From: CAUPWF01 sp036656615
Lineage (GTDB): Bacteria; Bacillota; Clostridia; Lachnospirales; Lachnospiraceae
DNA length: 64,000 bases
Assembly: GCA_036656615.1 (NCBI GenBank)
Contig: JAVXHY010000006.1
Coordinates: forward strand, 1 to 64,000
Reading direction: 5' to 3'
Positions 8,915 through 17,530 of this stretch are shown piece after piece. Position numbers and translations under genes: made by a program. Numbering within the stretch: position 1 is the first letter of the stretch; every line of letters starts with the position of its first letter. Below the pieces are notes generated by a model that saw only the letters and a list, made by a program, of their open reading frames with translations, made no database searches and was not told the origin of the DNA.

Positions 8915-9802
8915 ATGAATCTAGATTATATACGTTATTTACTCGCGGTAAAAAAATACGGTTCTATTACCAAAGCATCGCAGCATCTTTTCGTTTCACA
9001 ACCCAATGTAAGTCATGCCATCAAGCTGTTAGAAGCAGATCTTGGCATGAAGCTTCTAAGCCGTTCTTCATCGGGAAGTTTGCTTACAGGGGAAGGGCTG
9101 CAATTCCTGTCTGAAATCGAGCCATTGGTTGAACAATTAGACGCTGTCTCGCGAAAATATATGATGCAAGACAAAGATGAAAATCTTCATATTGCTACGT
9201 TAGCTTCCTCCATGCTAGAAGTCAGTATTTTGGAAACAATCAAAGACACACAACAAAACATTGTGTTTGTTCAAAAGAACATGTCGGGTATTATTGAGAG
9301 TTTAAATAGCAGCATTTTTCAATATGGCTTTGTTTACTTAACAAAAGAATTAATTGAATACTTTGAGAAGATTTTTATAGAAGAAAAAATTAAGCTGCAT
9401 CAAATATTGACACATTATTTTTATTTTGTGACATCACGTAAAAATGAGTTCCAATCAAAAACGGTTGATTGTATATTAAATGAAACTCAAAATTATACTT
9501 GCGTACTTTATGAAGATATTTGTAATATGGATTTATTAAGTACATCAAAAATCGTGAAGGACATTGTAAATAATAAAACAATTATTAAAGTTACAGATCG
9601 AACTTCCGAGTATCTGACTTTGCAATGTTTGCCAGGCACCTTTAGTGTATCAACAAAACTACCACAAGTGATCTTAGATATGTATAACCTAGAACAAATC
9701 CCTCTTCCACAATATGATATGTATTATTATTTATTGTACAAAGATAAAATTCATCCCGTTATTGAACAGTTAATGGATAAATTCAAAACCTATTTTATTT
9801 GA
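8915..9802 (+). CDS. LysR-family transcriptional regulator
   Basis: The 295-residue protein has the LysR N-terminal winged helix-turn-helix in residues 1-60 (ITKASQHLFVSQPNVSHAIKLLE region). A divergent C-terminal effector domain follows with low similarity to well-known members. GGAAAGGAG precedes the ATG. It lies between the divergently transcribed amidohydrolase and the downstream MFS transporter, whose upstream regions share a homologous control segment, so both are probable targets. LysR proteins usually bind T-N11-A dyads and respond to a small ligand linked to the pathway; the ligand here is unknown. It ends at its own strong terminator. Confidence 0.9.
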   Translation: MNLDYIRYLLAVKKYGSITKASQHLFVSQPNVSHAIKLLEADLGMKLLSRSSSGSLLTGEGLQFLSEIEPLVEQLDAVSRKYMMQDKDENLHIATLASSMLEVSILETIKDTQQNIVFVQKNMSGIIESLNSSIFQYGFVYLTKELIEYFEKIFIEEKIKLHQILTHYFYFVTSRKNEFQSKTVDCILNETQNYTCVLYEDICNMDLLSTSKIVKDIVNNKTIIKVTDRTSEYLTLQCLPGTFSVSTKLPQVILDMYNLEQIPLPQYDMYYYLLYKDKIHPVIEQLMDKFKTYFI

Positions 9803-9817
9803 ATCGGTTTCATGTAA

Positions 9818-9858
9818 ATATGCTATCTCATAAATAAATGAGATAGCATATATTTTTC
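9818..9858 (+). terminator. Intrinsic terminator after the LysR gene
   Basis: A perfect 14-base-pair stem (ATATGCTATCTCAT with ATGAGATAGCATAT) and a six-base loop, followed by ATTTTTC. It isolates the regulator from the transporter gene. Confidence 0.9.
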
Positions 9859-9880
9859 TTATGTCTAAGATTACAAATCT

Positions 9881-9985
9881 ATATTACCACTCATATGTGT
9901 TGTTATTCTATAATGACTATAAAGTAAAGTACAGGTATCCATTGAATGCAATGGAGAAGCTTTCCTACAAAAGAGGTCGCTCCTC
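9881..9985 (+). promoter_or_regulatory. Shared control region, copy B (upstream of MFS transporter)
   Basis: ATATTACCAC (9881-9890) is followed after 43 bases by GGTAT, then a small CCATTG-AATG-CAATGG hairpin absent from copy A, then AAGCTTT, CCTA and AAAGAGGTCGCTCCTC (9970-9985). The 16-base final block is identical to copy A and here extends to a 7-base inverted repeat AAAGAGG-N5-CCTCTTT. It ends 51 bases before the transporter ATG. Confidence 0.7.
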
Positions 9986-10036
9986 TTTGTTCATGCACGT
10001 AGCATAATCAATTATATAGTGGAAAGGATAGGAAAA

Positions 10037-11308
10037 ATGGAAAAAAACAAATTTTATTATGGATGGTGGGTTGTATTATCTGGATTTCTAATTATGGCAA
10101 TTGCATATGCAAGCATCGTATCTTGTCAAGGTCTGTTCATCATACCGGTTACAGAGGAACTGGGAGTTAGCAGAGTCGCTTTTTCAACAACTACCGCTTG
10201 TTTGGCGCTAGGGCTTGTTATAGGATCCCTTTTTACAGGAACGCTGATTAAGAAATATGGATTAAAAAAAATCATGTGTATTAGCTGTGTGATTATTACG
10301 ATATGTTTAATCGGATTTTCTTTTGCACAGGCAATGTGGCAATTTTATGCACTGGGAATTACAATGGGTATTGCATTTCCAGGTTTAACGAATATTGCGG
10401 TGTCCATTATGATAAATAACTGGTTTGGAAAAAAGAAAAAAGGATTTGCAATGAGCCTTGTATTTGCAGGAAGTGGAGTGGGAGGCATGATTCTAATGGT
10501 AGTACTGAATCAGCTGATCCAGGGTATTGGCTGGAGACAGGCATATGCAGTAAATGCACTCGCAATTTTCATTGTACTTATGCCATTTATTTGGTTTGTT
10601 ATTAAAGAAACACCATCGGAAAAAGGATTAAATAGGTTAGGGGATGCAACGGAAACTAATGGGTCAGCAGAAAAAGAGGAAGTGGATGCAAAATGGCAAA
10701 AGAAATTTGGAATTTTATTCATCTCCGTTTTCCTTATGTGCGTTGCGAATAACGCCATTTTAAATCATCAGGTACCTTACTTTCGGGAGGTAGGATTTTC
10801 AGTAGATAAAGCGGCAGCATATGCGGCAGTAGCATTAGGAGCATTGACCATTGGTAAAGTAGTGTTGGGAATCATTTTTGATAAGTTAGGAATCCAGAAA
10901 GGTGCATTAGTAGCTAACTTAATGCTTGTACTTGCGGTAATAGCTTTATTGATTTTAGCAAAAATGAATATATTTATTTATTTCTATATTGTATTTTATG
11001 GAGTAGGTGCAGCAGCAGCAACGGTATCTCCACCACTTTTAACTGGAAGTGTTGTCCCTGAAAAATATTATGCGAAATACGTGGGCCTTATCAATGTAGC
11101 AACAGGTCTGGGAGCTATTGTTGGAGCAATGTTCTGTGCAAAACTTTATGATTTGTATAATCAATATTCTTTTGCATGGAAAGTATTAGTGATTACGGCG
11201 GCAATCATCATACCACTGCAAATGGTGGCATTGCATAAGAAGCAAGTAAATATGCAAAAGAATGAAGAGAAACCTTTGGAGACTTCAGCAACCACCACCA
11301 ATGTGTAG
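10037..11308 (+). CDS. MFS transporter, oxalate/formate antiporter (OFA)-like
   Basis: This 423-residue integral membrane protein has about twelve hydrophobic segments and a charged central loop near residues 195-220. Its start (FYYGWWVVLSGF) and the overall pattern resemble the OFA branch of the major facilitator superfamily, which moves carboxylates. ATG 10037 is preferred over an in-frame GTG at 10019 because AAAGGA lies 8 bases upstream. Its promoter region is a homologue of that of the amidohydrolase on the other side of the LysR gene. The likely role is import of the amidohydrolase substrate or exchange of substrate and product; the solute is not known. A terminator follows. Confidence 0.85.
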   Translation: MEKNKFYYGWWVVLSGFLIMAIAYASIVSCQGLFIIPVTEELGVSRVAFSTTTACLALGLVIGSLFTGTLIKKYGLKKIMCISCVIITICLIGFSFAQAMWQFYALGITMGIAFPGLTNIAVSIMINNWFGKKKKGFAMSLVFAGSGVGGMILMVVLNQLIQGIGWRQAYAVNALAIFIVLMPFIWFVIKETPSEKGLNRLGDATETNGSAEKEEVDAKWQKKFGILFISVFLMCVANNAILNHQVPYFREVGFSVDKAAAYAAVALGALTIGKVVLGIIFDKLGIQKGALVANLMLVLAVIALLILAKMNIFIYFYIVFYGVGAAAATVSPPLLTGSVVPEKYYAKYVGLINVATGLGAIVGAMFCAKLYDLYNQYSFAWKVLVITAAIIIPLQMVALHKKQVNMQKNEEKPLETSATTTNV

Positions 11309-11346
11309 GGTGTTTTCATCACTATTTTCAGAGTCGATTTTTATCT

Positions 11347-11376
11347 ATGGCATGGGCGGATACCCATGCCATTTTC
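11347..11376 (+). terminator. Terminator after the MFS gene
   Basis: ATGGCATGGG and CCCATGCCAT form a 10-base-pair stem around a short loop, followed by TTTTC. It lies between the transporter and the tdh promoter. Confidence 0.82.
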
Positions 11377-11463
11377 GTTAGTACTATTAAAAATACATTT
11401 GTTTTTGTGTGCGGGACATAGGAACATAAAATAAAAAATGTTCGCACAACACGGAAAAAACAC

Positions 11464-11492
11464 TTGAAAAAATATTTATTTTGCGATATGAT
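11464..11492 (+). promoter_or_regulatory. Promoter of tdh-kbl
   Basis: TTGAAA at 11464-11469 and TATGAT at 11487-11492 are separated by 17 bases. The inferred start of transcription is about 20 bases before the tdh start codon, leaving a very short leader. Confidence 0.75.
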
Positions 11493-11519
11493 AGTAATAA
11501 CGAAAGAGAGGTGTTTCAA

Positions 11520-12581
11520 ATGAACACGAACGAAAATAAAATGATGTGGGCATTAGTAAAAGAGAAACCAGAGCAAGGACTTTGGATGAAAAAGGTTCCA
11601 GTACCAGAGGTTGGACCAAATGATGTGAAAATCAAGATTCATAAAACAGCAATCTGTGGAACAGACGTACACATTTATCAATGGAATGAATGGGCACAGC
11701 ATACCATACCGGTTGGATTGACAGCAGGGCATGAATACGTGGGAGAAGTAGTAGAAGTAGGAGCCGGTGTAGCAGGATTTAATATTGGAGATCTTGTATC
11801 AGGTGAAGGACATATTACTTGTGGAAAGTGCAGAAACTGTTTGGAAGGTCATAAAGAAAATTGTAAAGATGCCAAAGGTGTGGGTGTAAATAGAAATGGT
11901 GCATTTGCTGAATATCTTGTCATTCCTTCTTCTAATGTATGGCCATGTAATCCTGCTATTTCAGAAGAAATGTATGCAATTTTTGATCCATTTGGAAATG
12001 CAACTCATACCGCATTGTCTTATGATGTATTAGGAGAAGATGTATTGGTAACAGGAGCGGGCCCAATTGGAATCATGGCAGCAGCAATTGCAAAGTTCTC
12101 AGGAGCAAGACATGTAGTTGTTACAGATTTGAATCCATATCGTTTGGAGTTGGCAAAGAAATTAGGTGCTACTAGAACTGTAAATCTAAAAGAAGAAAAA
12201 CTTTCTGATGTAATGAAAGAAATTGGAATGACAGAAGGCTTTGATGTTGGTATGGAAATGTCAGGAAGCCAGCCAGGACTTGCAGATATGATTCACAATA
12301 TGAAACATGGTGGTAAGATTGCACTTCTAGGGCTGCAAAGAACAGATGCAGTTGTGGATCTAGAAACAATCATTTTTAATGGCTTAAATATACGTGGTAT
12401 TTATGGAAGAAAAGTATGGGACACTTGGTATAAAATGTCTACTATGGTTCAGGCAGGACTTGACATCTCGGAAGTAATTACACATCGTTTTGATATCAAA
12501 GATTATGAAAAAGGATTTGATGCAATGATCTCAGGAATGTCTGGAAAAGTTATTTTGGATTGGGCACATATTAACGATTAA
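11520..12581 (+). CDS. tdh: L-threonine 3-dehydrogenase (zinc-dependent)
   Basis: The 353-residue zinc-type alcohol dehydrogenase family protein has catalytic-zinc residues C46 (ICGTD) and H71-E72 (GHEYVGEV). It also has a structural-zinc set C101, C104, C107, C115 and a Rossmann segment VTGAGPIGIMAA. Together with the kbl gene 24 bases downstream it is best read as threonine dehydrogenase, giving 2-amino-3-ketobutyrate and NADH. ATG 11520 is chosen because GAGAGGTG sits just upstream; the open frame continues further 5' across the promoter -10 box. A sorbitol or butanediol dehydrogenase would look similar, but the kbl partner makes the assignment firm. Confidence 0.92.
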   Translation: MNTNENKMMWALVKEKPEQGLWMKKVPVPEVGPNDVKIKIHKTAICGTDVHIYQWNEWAQHTIPVGLTAGHEYVGEVVEVGAGVAGFNIGDLVSGEGHITCGKCRNCLEGHKENCKDAKGVGVNRNGAFAEYLVIPSSNVWPCNPAISEEMYAIFDPFGNATHTALSYDVLGEDVLVTGAGPIGIMAAAIAKFSGARHVVVTDLNPYRLELAKKLGATRTVNLKEEKLSDVMKEIGMTEGFDVGMEMSGSQPGLADMIHNMKHGGKIALLGLQRTDAVVDLETIIFNGLNIRGIYGRKVWDTWYKMSTMVQAGLDISEVITHRFDIKDYEKGFDAMISGMSGKVILDWAHIND

Positions 12582-12605
12582 TCAAAAATTGGAGAGGAAC
12601 AGAAC

Positions 12606-13802
12606 ATGGCACGTAAGAATGATATTTTAGATATTTATACGAAAACGGTAGAACAAATTAAAGCAGATGGTCTATTTAAGGGTGAAGCTCCTATTGCATC
12701 CCCACAAGGGCCAAAAGTACGTTTAGAAGATGGACGAGAAGTAATTAATATGTGTGCAAATAACTATCTTGGTCTTGGCAACAATGAACGATTGATTGCA
12801 GCTGCTAAGAAAACATATGATGAAAGAGGATATGGGTGTGCATCGGTACGTTTTATCTGTGGAACACAAGATATTCATAAACAATTAGAGAAGAAGATTT
12901 CAGACTTCCTGGGAACAGACGATACCATTTTATATTCTTCTTGTTTTGATGCAAATGGTGGATTGTTTGAAACACTTCTAACAGCAGATGATGCAGTGAT
13001 TAGTGATGAATTGAACCATGCAAGCATTATTGATGGTGTACGTCTTTGTAAAGCAAAACGTTTCCGTTACAAAAACAACAATATGGAAGAATTGGAAGCA
13101 AGATTAAAAGAAGCAGATGAAGCCGGTGCAAGAATTAAACTGATTGCAACAGATGGGGTATTTTCCATGGATGGTATTATCTGTAACTTAAAAGGTGTAT
13201 GTGACCTTGCAGACAAATACAATGCGTTAGTTATGGTGGATGATAGTCATGCAGTTGGATTTGTGGGTAAAAAAGGACATGGTACTCCTGAATATTGTGG
13301 TGTAGAAGGACGTGTAGATATTATTACAGGAACCCTTGGAAAAGCACTTGGTGGAGCTTCTGGTGGATACACAGCAGCACGTAAGGAAATAGTAGACTTA
13401 CTTCGCCAAAGAAGCCGTCCTTACTTATTCTCTAATTCTTTGGCTCCAGCTATTGTGGGTGCTAGTATGGAATTACTTGATATGTTAGGTGAAAGTACAG
13501 AACTTCGTGATCATTTAGAGGAAACAACGGCATATTATCGTAAATTATTAGTAGACAACAAATTTGATATTATTCCTGGAACACATCCATGTGTACCAGT
13601 TATGTTATATGATGAAGTGACTGCTGCTGAATTTGCAAAACGCATGATGGCAAAAGGTGTATATGTAGTAGCATTTTCATTCCCAGTAGTGCCAAAGGGA
13701 AAGGCAAGAATCCGTACTCAGGTATGTGCAACACATACAAAAGAAGATATTGATTTTATTGTAAAATGTTTTATAGAAGTAAGAGAGGATATGGGGCTGT
13801 AG
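12606..13802 (+). CDS. kbl: Glycine C-acetyltransferase (2-amino-3-ketobutyrate CoA ligase)
   Basis: A 398-residue PLP enzyme of the alpha-oxoamine synthase family. The PLP lysine is K246 in GTLGKALGG, and the conserved DDSHAVGF lies just before it. It cleaves 2-amino-3-ketobutyrate with CoA to glycine and acetyl-CoA, completing threonine breakdown begun by tdh. Length matches Kbl (about 398). A GGAGAGG site precedes its start. The stop codon lies inside the stem of the terminator that closes this two-gene operon. The other family members (BioF, HemA, serine palmitoyltransferase) are less likely given the neighbour. Confidence 0.94.
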   Translation: MARKNDILDIYTKTVEQIKADGLFKGEAPIASPQGPKVRLEDGREVINMCANNYLGLGNNERLIAAAKKTYDERGYGCASVRFICGTQDIHKQLEKKISDFLGTDDTILYSSCFDANGGLFETLLTADDAVISDELNHASIIDGVRLCKAKRFRYKNNNMEELEARLKEADEAGARIKLIATDGVFSMDGIICNLKGVCDLADKYNALVMVDDSHAVGFVGKKGHGTPEYCGVEGRVDIITGTLGKALGGASGGYTAARKEIVDLLRQRSRPYLFSNSLAPAIVGASMELLDMLGESTELRDHLEETTAYYRKLLVDNKFDIIPGTHPCVPVMLYDEVTAAEFAKRMMAKGVYVVAFSFPVVPKGKARIRTQVCATHTKEDIDFIVKCFIEVREDMGL

Positions 13803-13817
13803 CCCCATATTTTTTTG
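13789..13817 (+). terminator. Terminator overlapping the kbl stop codon
   Basis: ATATGGGGCT and AGCCCCATAT pair perfectly with a short loop, followed by TTTTTT. The TAG stop of kbl is within the loop and stem. Confidence 0.9.
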
Positions 13818-13862
13818 CCATAAAAGCGACAAAGCAACGAGATTTGTTCCTACGACTTTGTG

Positions 13863-15155
13863 TCAAAGCAGTGAGGATAGGGTTTCGTAAAAATCGGGAT
13901 AGGATACCTTTACACAGGCACTGTCTGAAATAGTGGAGCTGCCTTCTGCAGCTAAAGCTGCAATGGTAAAAGCCATGGCAATTCGGTGATCTTTCTGACT
14001 GTTGATGTAAGCGCCATGGAGTGGAATACCACCGTGGATTGTCATGCCGTCCTCAGAGGTAGTTATGGATCCGCCCATCGCCAATAGGTTTTGTGAAATG
14101 GTCTGGATACGGTCACTTTCTTTTACACGAAGCTCCGAGGCATCTTTGATGGTAGTGGTCCCTGATGCAAAGGCGGCCATGATTGCAATGATTGTAAGTT
14201 CATCGATTAAAGTCGGAATAACGGATCCTTCTATTACGATTCCATGAAGGCTGCTGGAGCAAACAAGCAAATCAGCTCTTGGCTCCTGATTTTTTATAGT
14301 TGTATTTATAATGGTAATGTCTCCGCCCATTTGTTTGCAAATATTTAAAAATCCAGATCGTGTAGGGTTGATACCTACATCTTTAATAAGAAGTTCAGAA
14401 TGAGGGAGTAAAAGTGCTCCTGCTATCAGATAGGCGGCAGAGGAAATATCACCGGGAATGGATAGATTTGTTCGTTGTAATTGCGTGATTGGACATAAAG
14501 TAGTCGTATGTTCTGTTGTCTGAACGGAACAGCCAAAATCAGAAAGCATAAGTTCTGTATGATTACGAGAAGAAAAGGGCTCTGTAAAAGAAGTGGGCTC
14601 ATTGGCATATAATCCGGCTAATAATAGGGCTGATTTAACTTGTGCAGAAGCTATTTTGGATTGGTAGTGAATGCCATGCAGTGCACTTGGGTGTATGGAC
14701 AAAGGTGCACATCCATTGTGATTCACACTGCTGATAGTGGATCCCATGAGGGTCAGTGGAGTTATAATTCGTTCCATAGGACGTGTATTAAGAGAATGAT
14801 CTCCCAATAGGATAGAAGAGAAATCCTGTCCGGACAAAATGCCGGAAAGAAGTCGAGCTGTGGTACCACTGTTGCCAACATATAAAGAACCAGGAGCCTG
14901 TGAAAGCCCATGAAGTCCTTTCCCATGTATCAGAAGGTGATTTTCATGTAATGTAATTTCAATATTCATTTTTTGAAAACAATGAATTGTTGACATACAA
15001 TCATTACCTAGAGATGAATTATGAATTTCTGAAATACCATCTGCAAGAGCTCCAAGCATAATGGCACGATGGGAGATGGATTTATCTCCGGGGATCGTAA
15101 TTTCTCCTTGAAATCCGGAACTTTTTTGTGAATGAATCATGCTTTTAATTTTCAT
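13863..15155 (-). CDS. aroA: 3-phosphoshikimate 1-carboxyvinyltransferase (EPSP synthase)
   Basis: The 430-residue protein has EPSP synthase signatures in order: GDKSISHRAIML near residue 23, GNSGTTARL near residue 93, RVKESDRI near residue 340, and DHRIAMAF near residue 388. It transfers enolpyruvyl from PEP to shikimate-3-phosphate in aromatic amino acid synthesis. The GNSGT form rather than GNAGT is typical of the class II (glyphosate-tolerant type) enzymes. It is a lone gene here, convergent with tdh-kbl, with AAAGGATG before the start and a good promoter upstream. No other shikimate gene is in the window. Confidence 0.95.
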   Translation of the reverse strand: MKIKSMIHSQKSSGFQGEITIPGDKSISHRAIMLGALADGISEIHNSSLGNDCMSTIHCFQKMNIEITLHENHLLIHGKGLHGLSQAPGSLYVGNSGTTARLLSGILSGQDFSSILLGDHSLNTRPMERIITPLTLMGSTISSVNHNGCAPLSIHPSALHGIHYQSKIASAQVKSALLLAGLYANEPTSFTEPFSSRNHTELMLSDFGCSVQTTEHTTTLCPITQLQRTNLSIPGDISSAAYLIAGALLLPHSELLIKDVGINPTRSGFLNICKQMGGDITIINTTIKNQEPRADLLVCSSSLHGIVIEGSVIPTLIDELTIIAIMAAFASGTTTIKDASELRVKESDRIQTISQNLLAMGGSITTSEDGMTIHGGIPLHGAYINSQKDHRIAMAFTIAALAAEGSSTISDSACVKVSYPDFYETLSSLL

Positions 15156-15190
15156 AGGAACATCCTTTCTAAGAATTGATTGACATTATT

Positions 15191-15219
15191 ATATTAAAGG
15201 AAGAATGAATAAAAGTCAA
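15191..15219 (-). promoter_or_regulatory. Promoter of aroA
   Basis: On the minus strand TTGACT (15214-15219) and TAATAT (15191-15196) are separated by 17 bases, about 36 bases before the aroA start codon. Confidence 0.65.
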
Positions 15220-15252
15220 AAGAAAGAAGTTTGTGTAGAATGGATAAAAGAG

Positions 15253-15281
15253 TTGTAATAAGTTCTATAATTTAGTACAAT
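15253..15281 (+). promoter_or_regulatory. Promoter of the EF-G paralogue
   Basis: TTGTAA at 15253-15258 and TACAAT at 15276-15281 are separated by 17 bases, 39 bases before the start codon. It is divergent from the aroA promoter. Confidence 0.7.
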
Positions 15282-15320
15282 ATACACTATGAAGAACTTG
15301 AAGGCAAGGAGGCAGAAAAT

Positions 15321-17399
15321 ATGAAGGTTTACAGAACAGACGAAATTAGAAATGTGGTACTTTTAGGGCATGGTGGTAGCGGAAAGACAAGTTTAGTTGA
15401 GGCAATGGCTTTTGTATCAGGAGTAACAAACCGTATGGGTAAGATTGCAGATCATAATACCTTGAGTGATTTTGATAAAGAAGAGCAGAAACGAGAATTC
15501 TCAATTAGTACTACTCTTTTTCCAATTGAATGGGAAAAAGCAAAAATCAATATTTTGGATACACCTGGATATTTTGACTTTGTTGGTGAAGTAGAAGAGG
15601 CTGTCAGTGTAGCTGATGCAGCAATTATTGTTATATCGGGAAAAGCTGGCGTAGAAGTAGGTACAGAGAAAGCATGGGAATTGTGCGATAAGTATAATTT
15701 GCCACGTATGGTCTTTGTGACAGAGATGGATGTAGACGATGCAAGCTTCCGTCAGGTAGTCGAAACATTAAATGAAAAATACGGAAAAGTTATTGCACCT
15801 TTATTTCAGCCAATTCGAGAAAATGAAAAATTAGTAGGTTATGTAAATGTCGTTAAGAATGCAGGAAGACGGTATGTTGGATTAGGAGAAAGAGAAGAAT
15901 GTGATATACCAGAATATAGTCAGGCCAATTTGAAAATATGCAGAGAGACATTATTGGAATCAGTAGCAGAGACCAGTGATGATTTTATGGAGCGCTATTT
16001 TGCGGGAGAAGAATTCTCTGTAGAAGAAATACGGGCAGCTTTACGGGCAAATGTTATGGAAGGAAATATTGTTCCGGTTTCTATGGGATCTACTATTCAT
16101 GCTTATGGAATTGCCAATCTATTATCGGATATCGTGAAATACATACCAAGTCCTAATAAGAGAACGTGTGCGGGAATCAATCGCAGAACAAATGAAATAT
16201 TTGAGGCAAATTATGATTTCGCAAAAGCAAAAACAGCTTATGTATTTAAAACAATGATAGATCCATTTATTGGAAAGTATTCTTTCATAAAGGTTTGCTC
16301 AGGAGTATTGAAAGGTGATGATATCTTATACAATGCAACAGAAGATGCAGAGGAGAAACCAGGTAAGCTCTACACAATGCAAGGCAATAAACCAGTAGAG
16401 GTATCTGAGCTTCATGCAGGAGATATTGGTGCCATTGCAAAACTAAATACAACCAAAACAGGAGATACGCTTTCTACTAAGAATACCCAGGTGTCATTTG
16501 GTAAAACTGATTTTTCAGTACCTTATACTTACAAAAAATACATTGTCAAGGAAAAGGGCGATGATGATAAGGTATCACAGGCACTTGGCAAGATGATGGC
16601 AGAAGATCTGACCATGCGGGTGGTCAGTGACAGTGAAAATCGTCAGTCTTTGATTTATGGAATGGGAGACCAGCATTTGGATATTATTGTCAGCAAACTG
16701 GCAAATCGATTTAAAGTAGATGTGGAATTAGATACACCTAAAGTTGCATTTCGTGAGACTATACGTAAGTCATCAGATGTAGATTCTAAGTATAAGAAGC
16801 AGTCAGGCGGACATGGTCAGTATGGACATGTAAAGATGAGATTCGAGCCATCTGGTGATATGAATACACCATATATCTTTGAAGAAGTGGTTGTAGGTGG
16901 AGCAGTTCCTAAGAATTATTTCCCAGCAGTAGAAAAGGGAATACAAGATTCAGTTGTGAAAGGACCGTTAGCGGGCTATCCAGTTGTAGGCGTAAAGGCA
17001 GTTCTATATGATGGCTCCTACCATCCAGTAGACTCTTCAGAAATGGCATTTAGAACGGCAGGAGTGCAGGCATTTAAAAAGGGATTTTTAGAAGCTTCCC
17101 CAGTATTGCTGGAACCAATTGCTAATTTAAAGGTTATAGTTTCAGATGATTATACGGGAGATGTAATGGGCGATTTGAATAAACGCCGTGGACGTGTGCT
17201 GGGAATGAATCCACTTCCTAATGGTGGACAGGAAATTGAAGCAGATATTCCTATGACGGGGTTGTTTGGATATTGTACCGTGCTTCGTTCCATGACTGGA
17301 GGACGTGGAACTTATAAATATTCATTTGCTAGATATGAGCAGGCCCCATCTGATGTTCAGGAAAAAGAAATTGAAAAACGCGCAAAAGAAGAAGAATAG
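15321..17399 (+). CDS. Elongation factor G paralogue (EF-G-like translational GTPase)
   Basis: This 692-residue protein has the EF-G five-domain layout. The P-loop is GHGGSGKT (16-23) and G3 is DTPGY (80-84). Domain IV includes SGGHGQYGHVKM and GWxxY-type segments, with domain V at the end. The G4 motif, normally NKxD, reads TEMD (134-137), and the expected effector segment is also diverged. It stands alone with its own promoter and terminator rather than beside ribosomal genes, so it is the accessory paralogue and not the main fusA. Related copies in Firmicutes and other bacteria are annotated EF-G or EF-G2; their role in stress or ribosome recycling is not settled. The G4 change might alter nucleotide specificity. 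Confidence 0.85.
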   Translation: MKVYRTDEIRNVVLLGHGGSGKTSLVEAMAFVSGVTNRMGKIADHNTLSDFDKEEQKREFSISTTLFPIEWEKAKINILDTPGYFDFVGEVEEAVSVADAAIIVISGKAGVEVGTEKAWELCDKYNLPRMVFVTEMDVDDASFRQVVETLNEKYGKVIAPLFQPIRENEKLVGYVNVVKNAGRRYVGLGEREECDIPEYSQANLKICRETLLESVAETSDDFMERYFAGEEFSVEEIRAALRANVMEGNIVPVSMGSTIHAYGIANLLSDIVKYIPSPNKRTCAGINRRTNEIFEANYDFAKAKTAYVFKTMIDPFIGKYSFIKVCSGVLKGDDILYNATEDAEEKPGKLYTMQGNKPVEVSELHAGDIGAIAKLNTTKTGDTLSTKNTQVSFGKTDFSVPYTYKKYIVKEKGDDDKVSQALGKMMAEDLTMRVVSDSENRQSLIYGMGDQHLDIIVSKLANRFKVDVELDTPKVAFRETIRKSSDVDSKYKKQSGGHGQYGHVKMRFEPSGDMNTPYIFEEVVVGGAVPKNYFPAVEKGIQDSVVKGPLAGYPVVGVKAVLYDGSYHPVDSSEMAFRTAGVQAFKKGFLEASPVLLEPIANLKVIVSDDYTGDVMGDLNKRRGRVLGMNPLPNGGQEIEADIPMTGLFGYCTVLRSMTGGRGTYKYSFARYEQAPSDVQEKEIEKRAKEEE

Positions 17400-17462
17400 A
17401 ATATTGTTTAGAGAAGGCGCGAGTGTGAACAATCCTATATAATTATTAAAATTTAATTGCTT

Positions 17463-17498
17463 AAAGGAACTCCCTTGATTAGGGAGTTCCTTTGTGTT
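17463..17498 (+). terminator. Terminator after the EF-G paralogue
   Basis: AAAGGAACTCCCT and AGGGAGTTCCTTT form a perfect 13-base-pair stem with a five-base loop; the 3' arm ends in TTT and GTGTT. Confidence 0.85.
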
Positions 17499-17530
17499 AG
17501 AATAACTCTATTGTAAAAAGGAGGTTTCAA

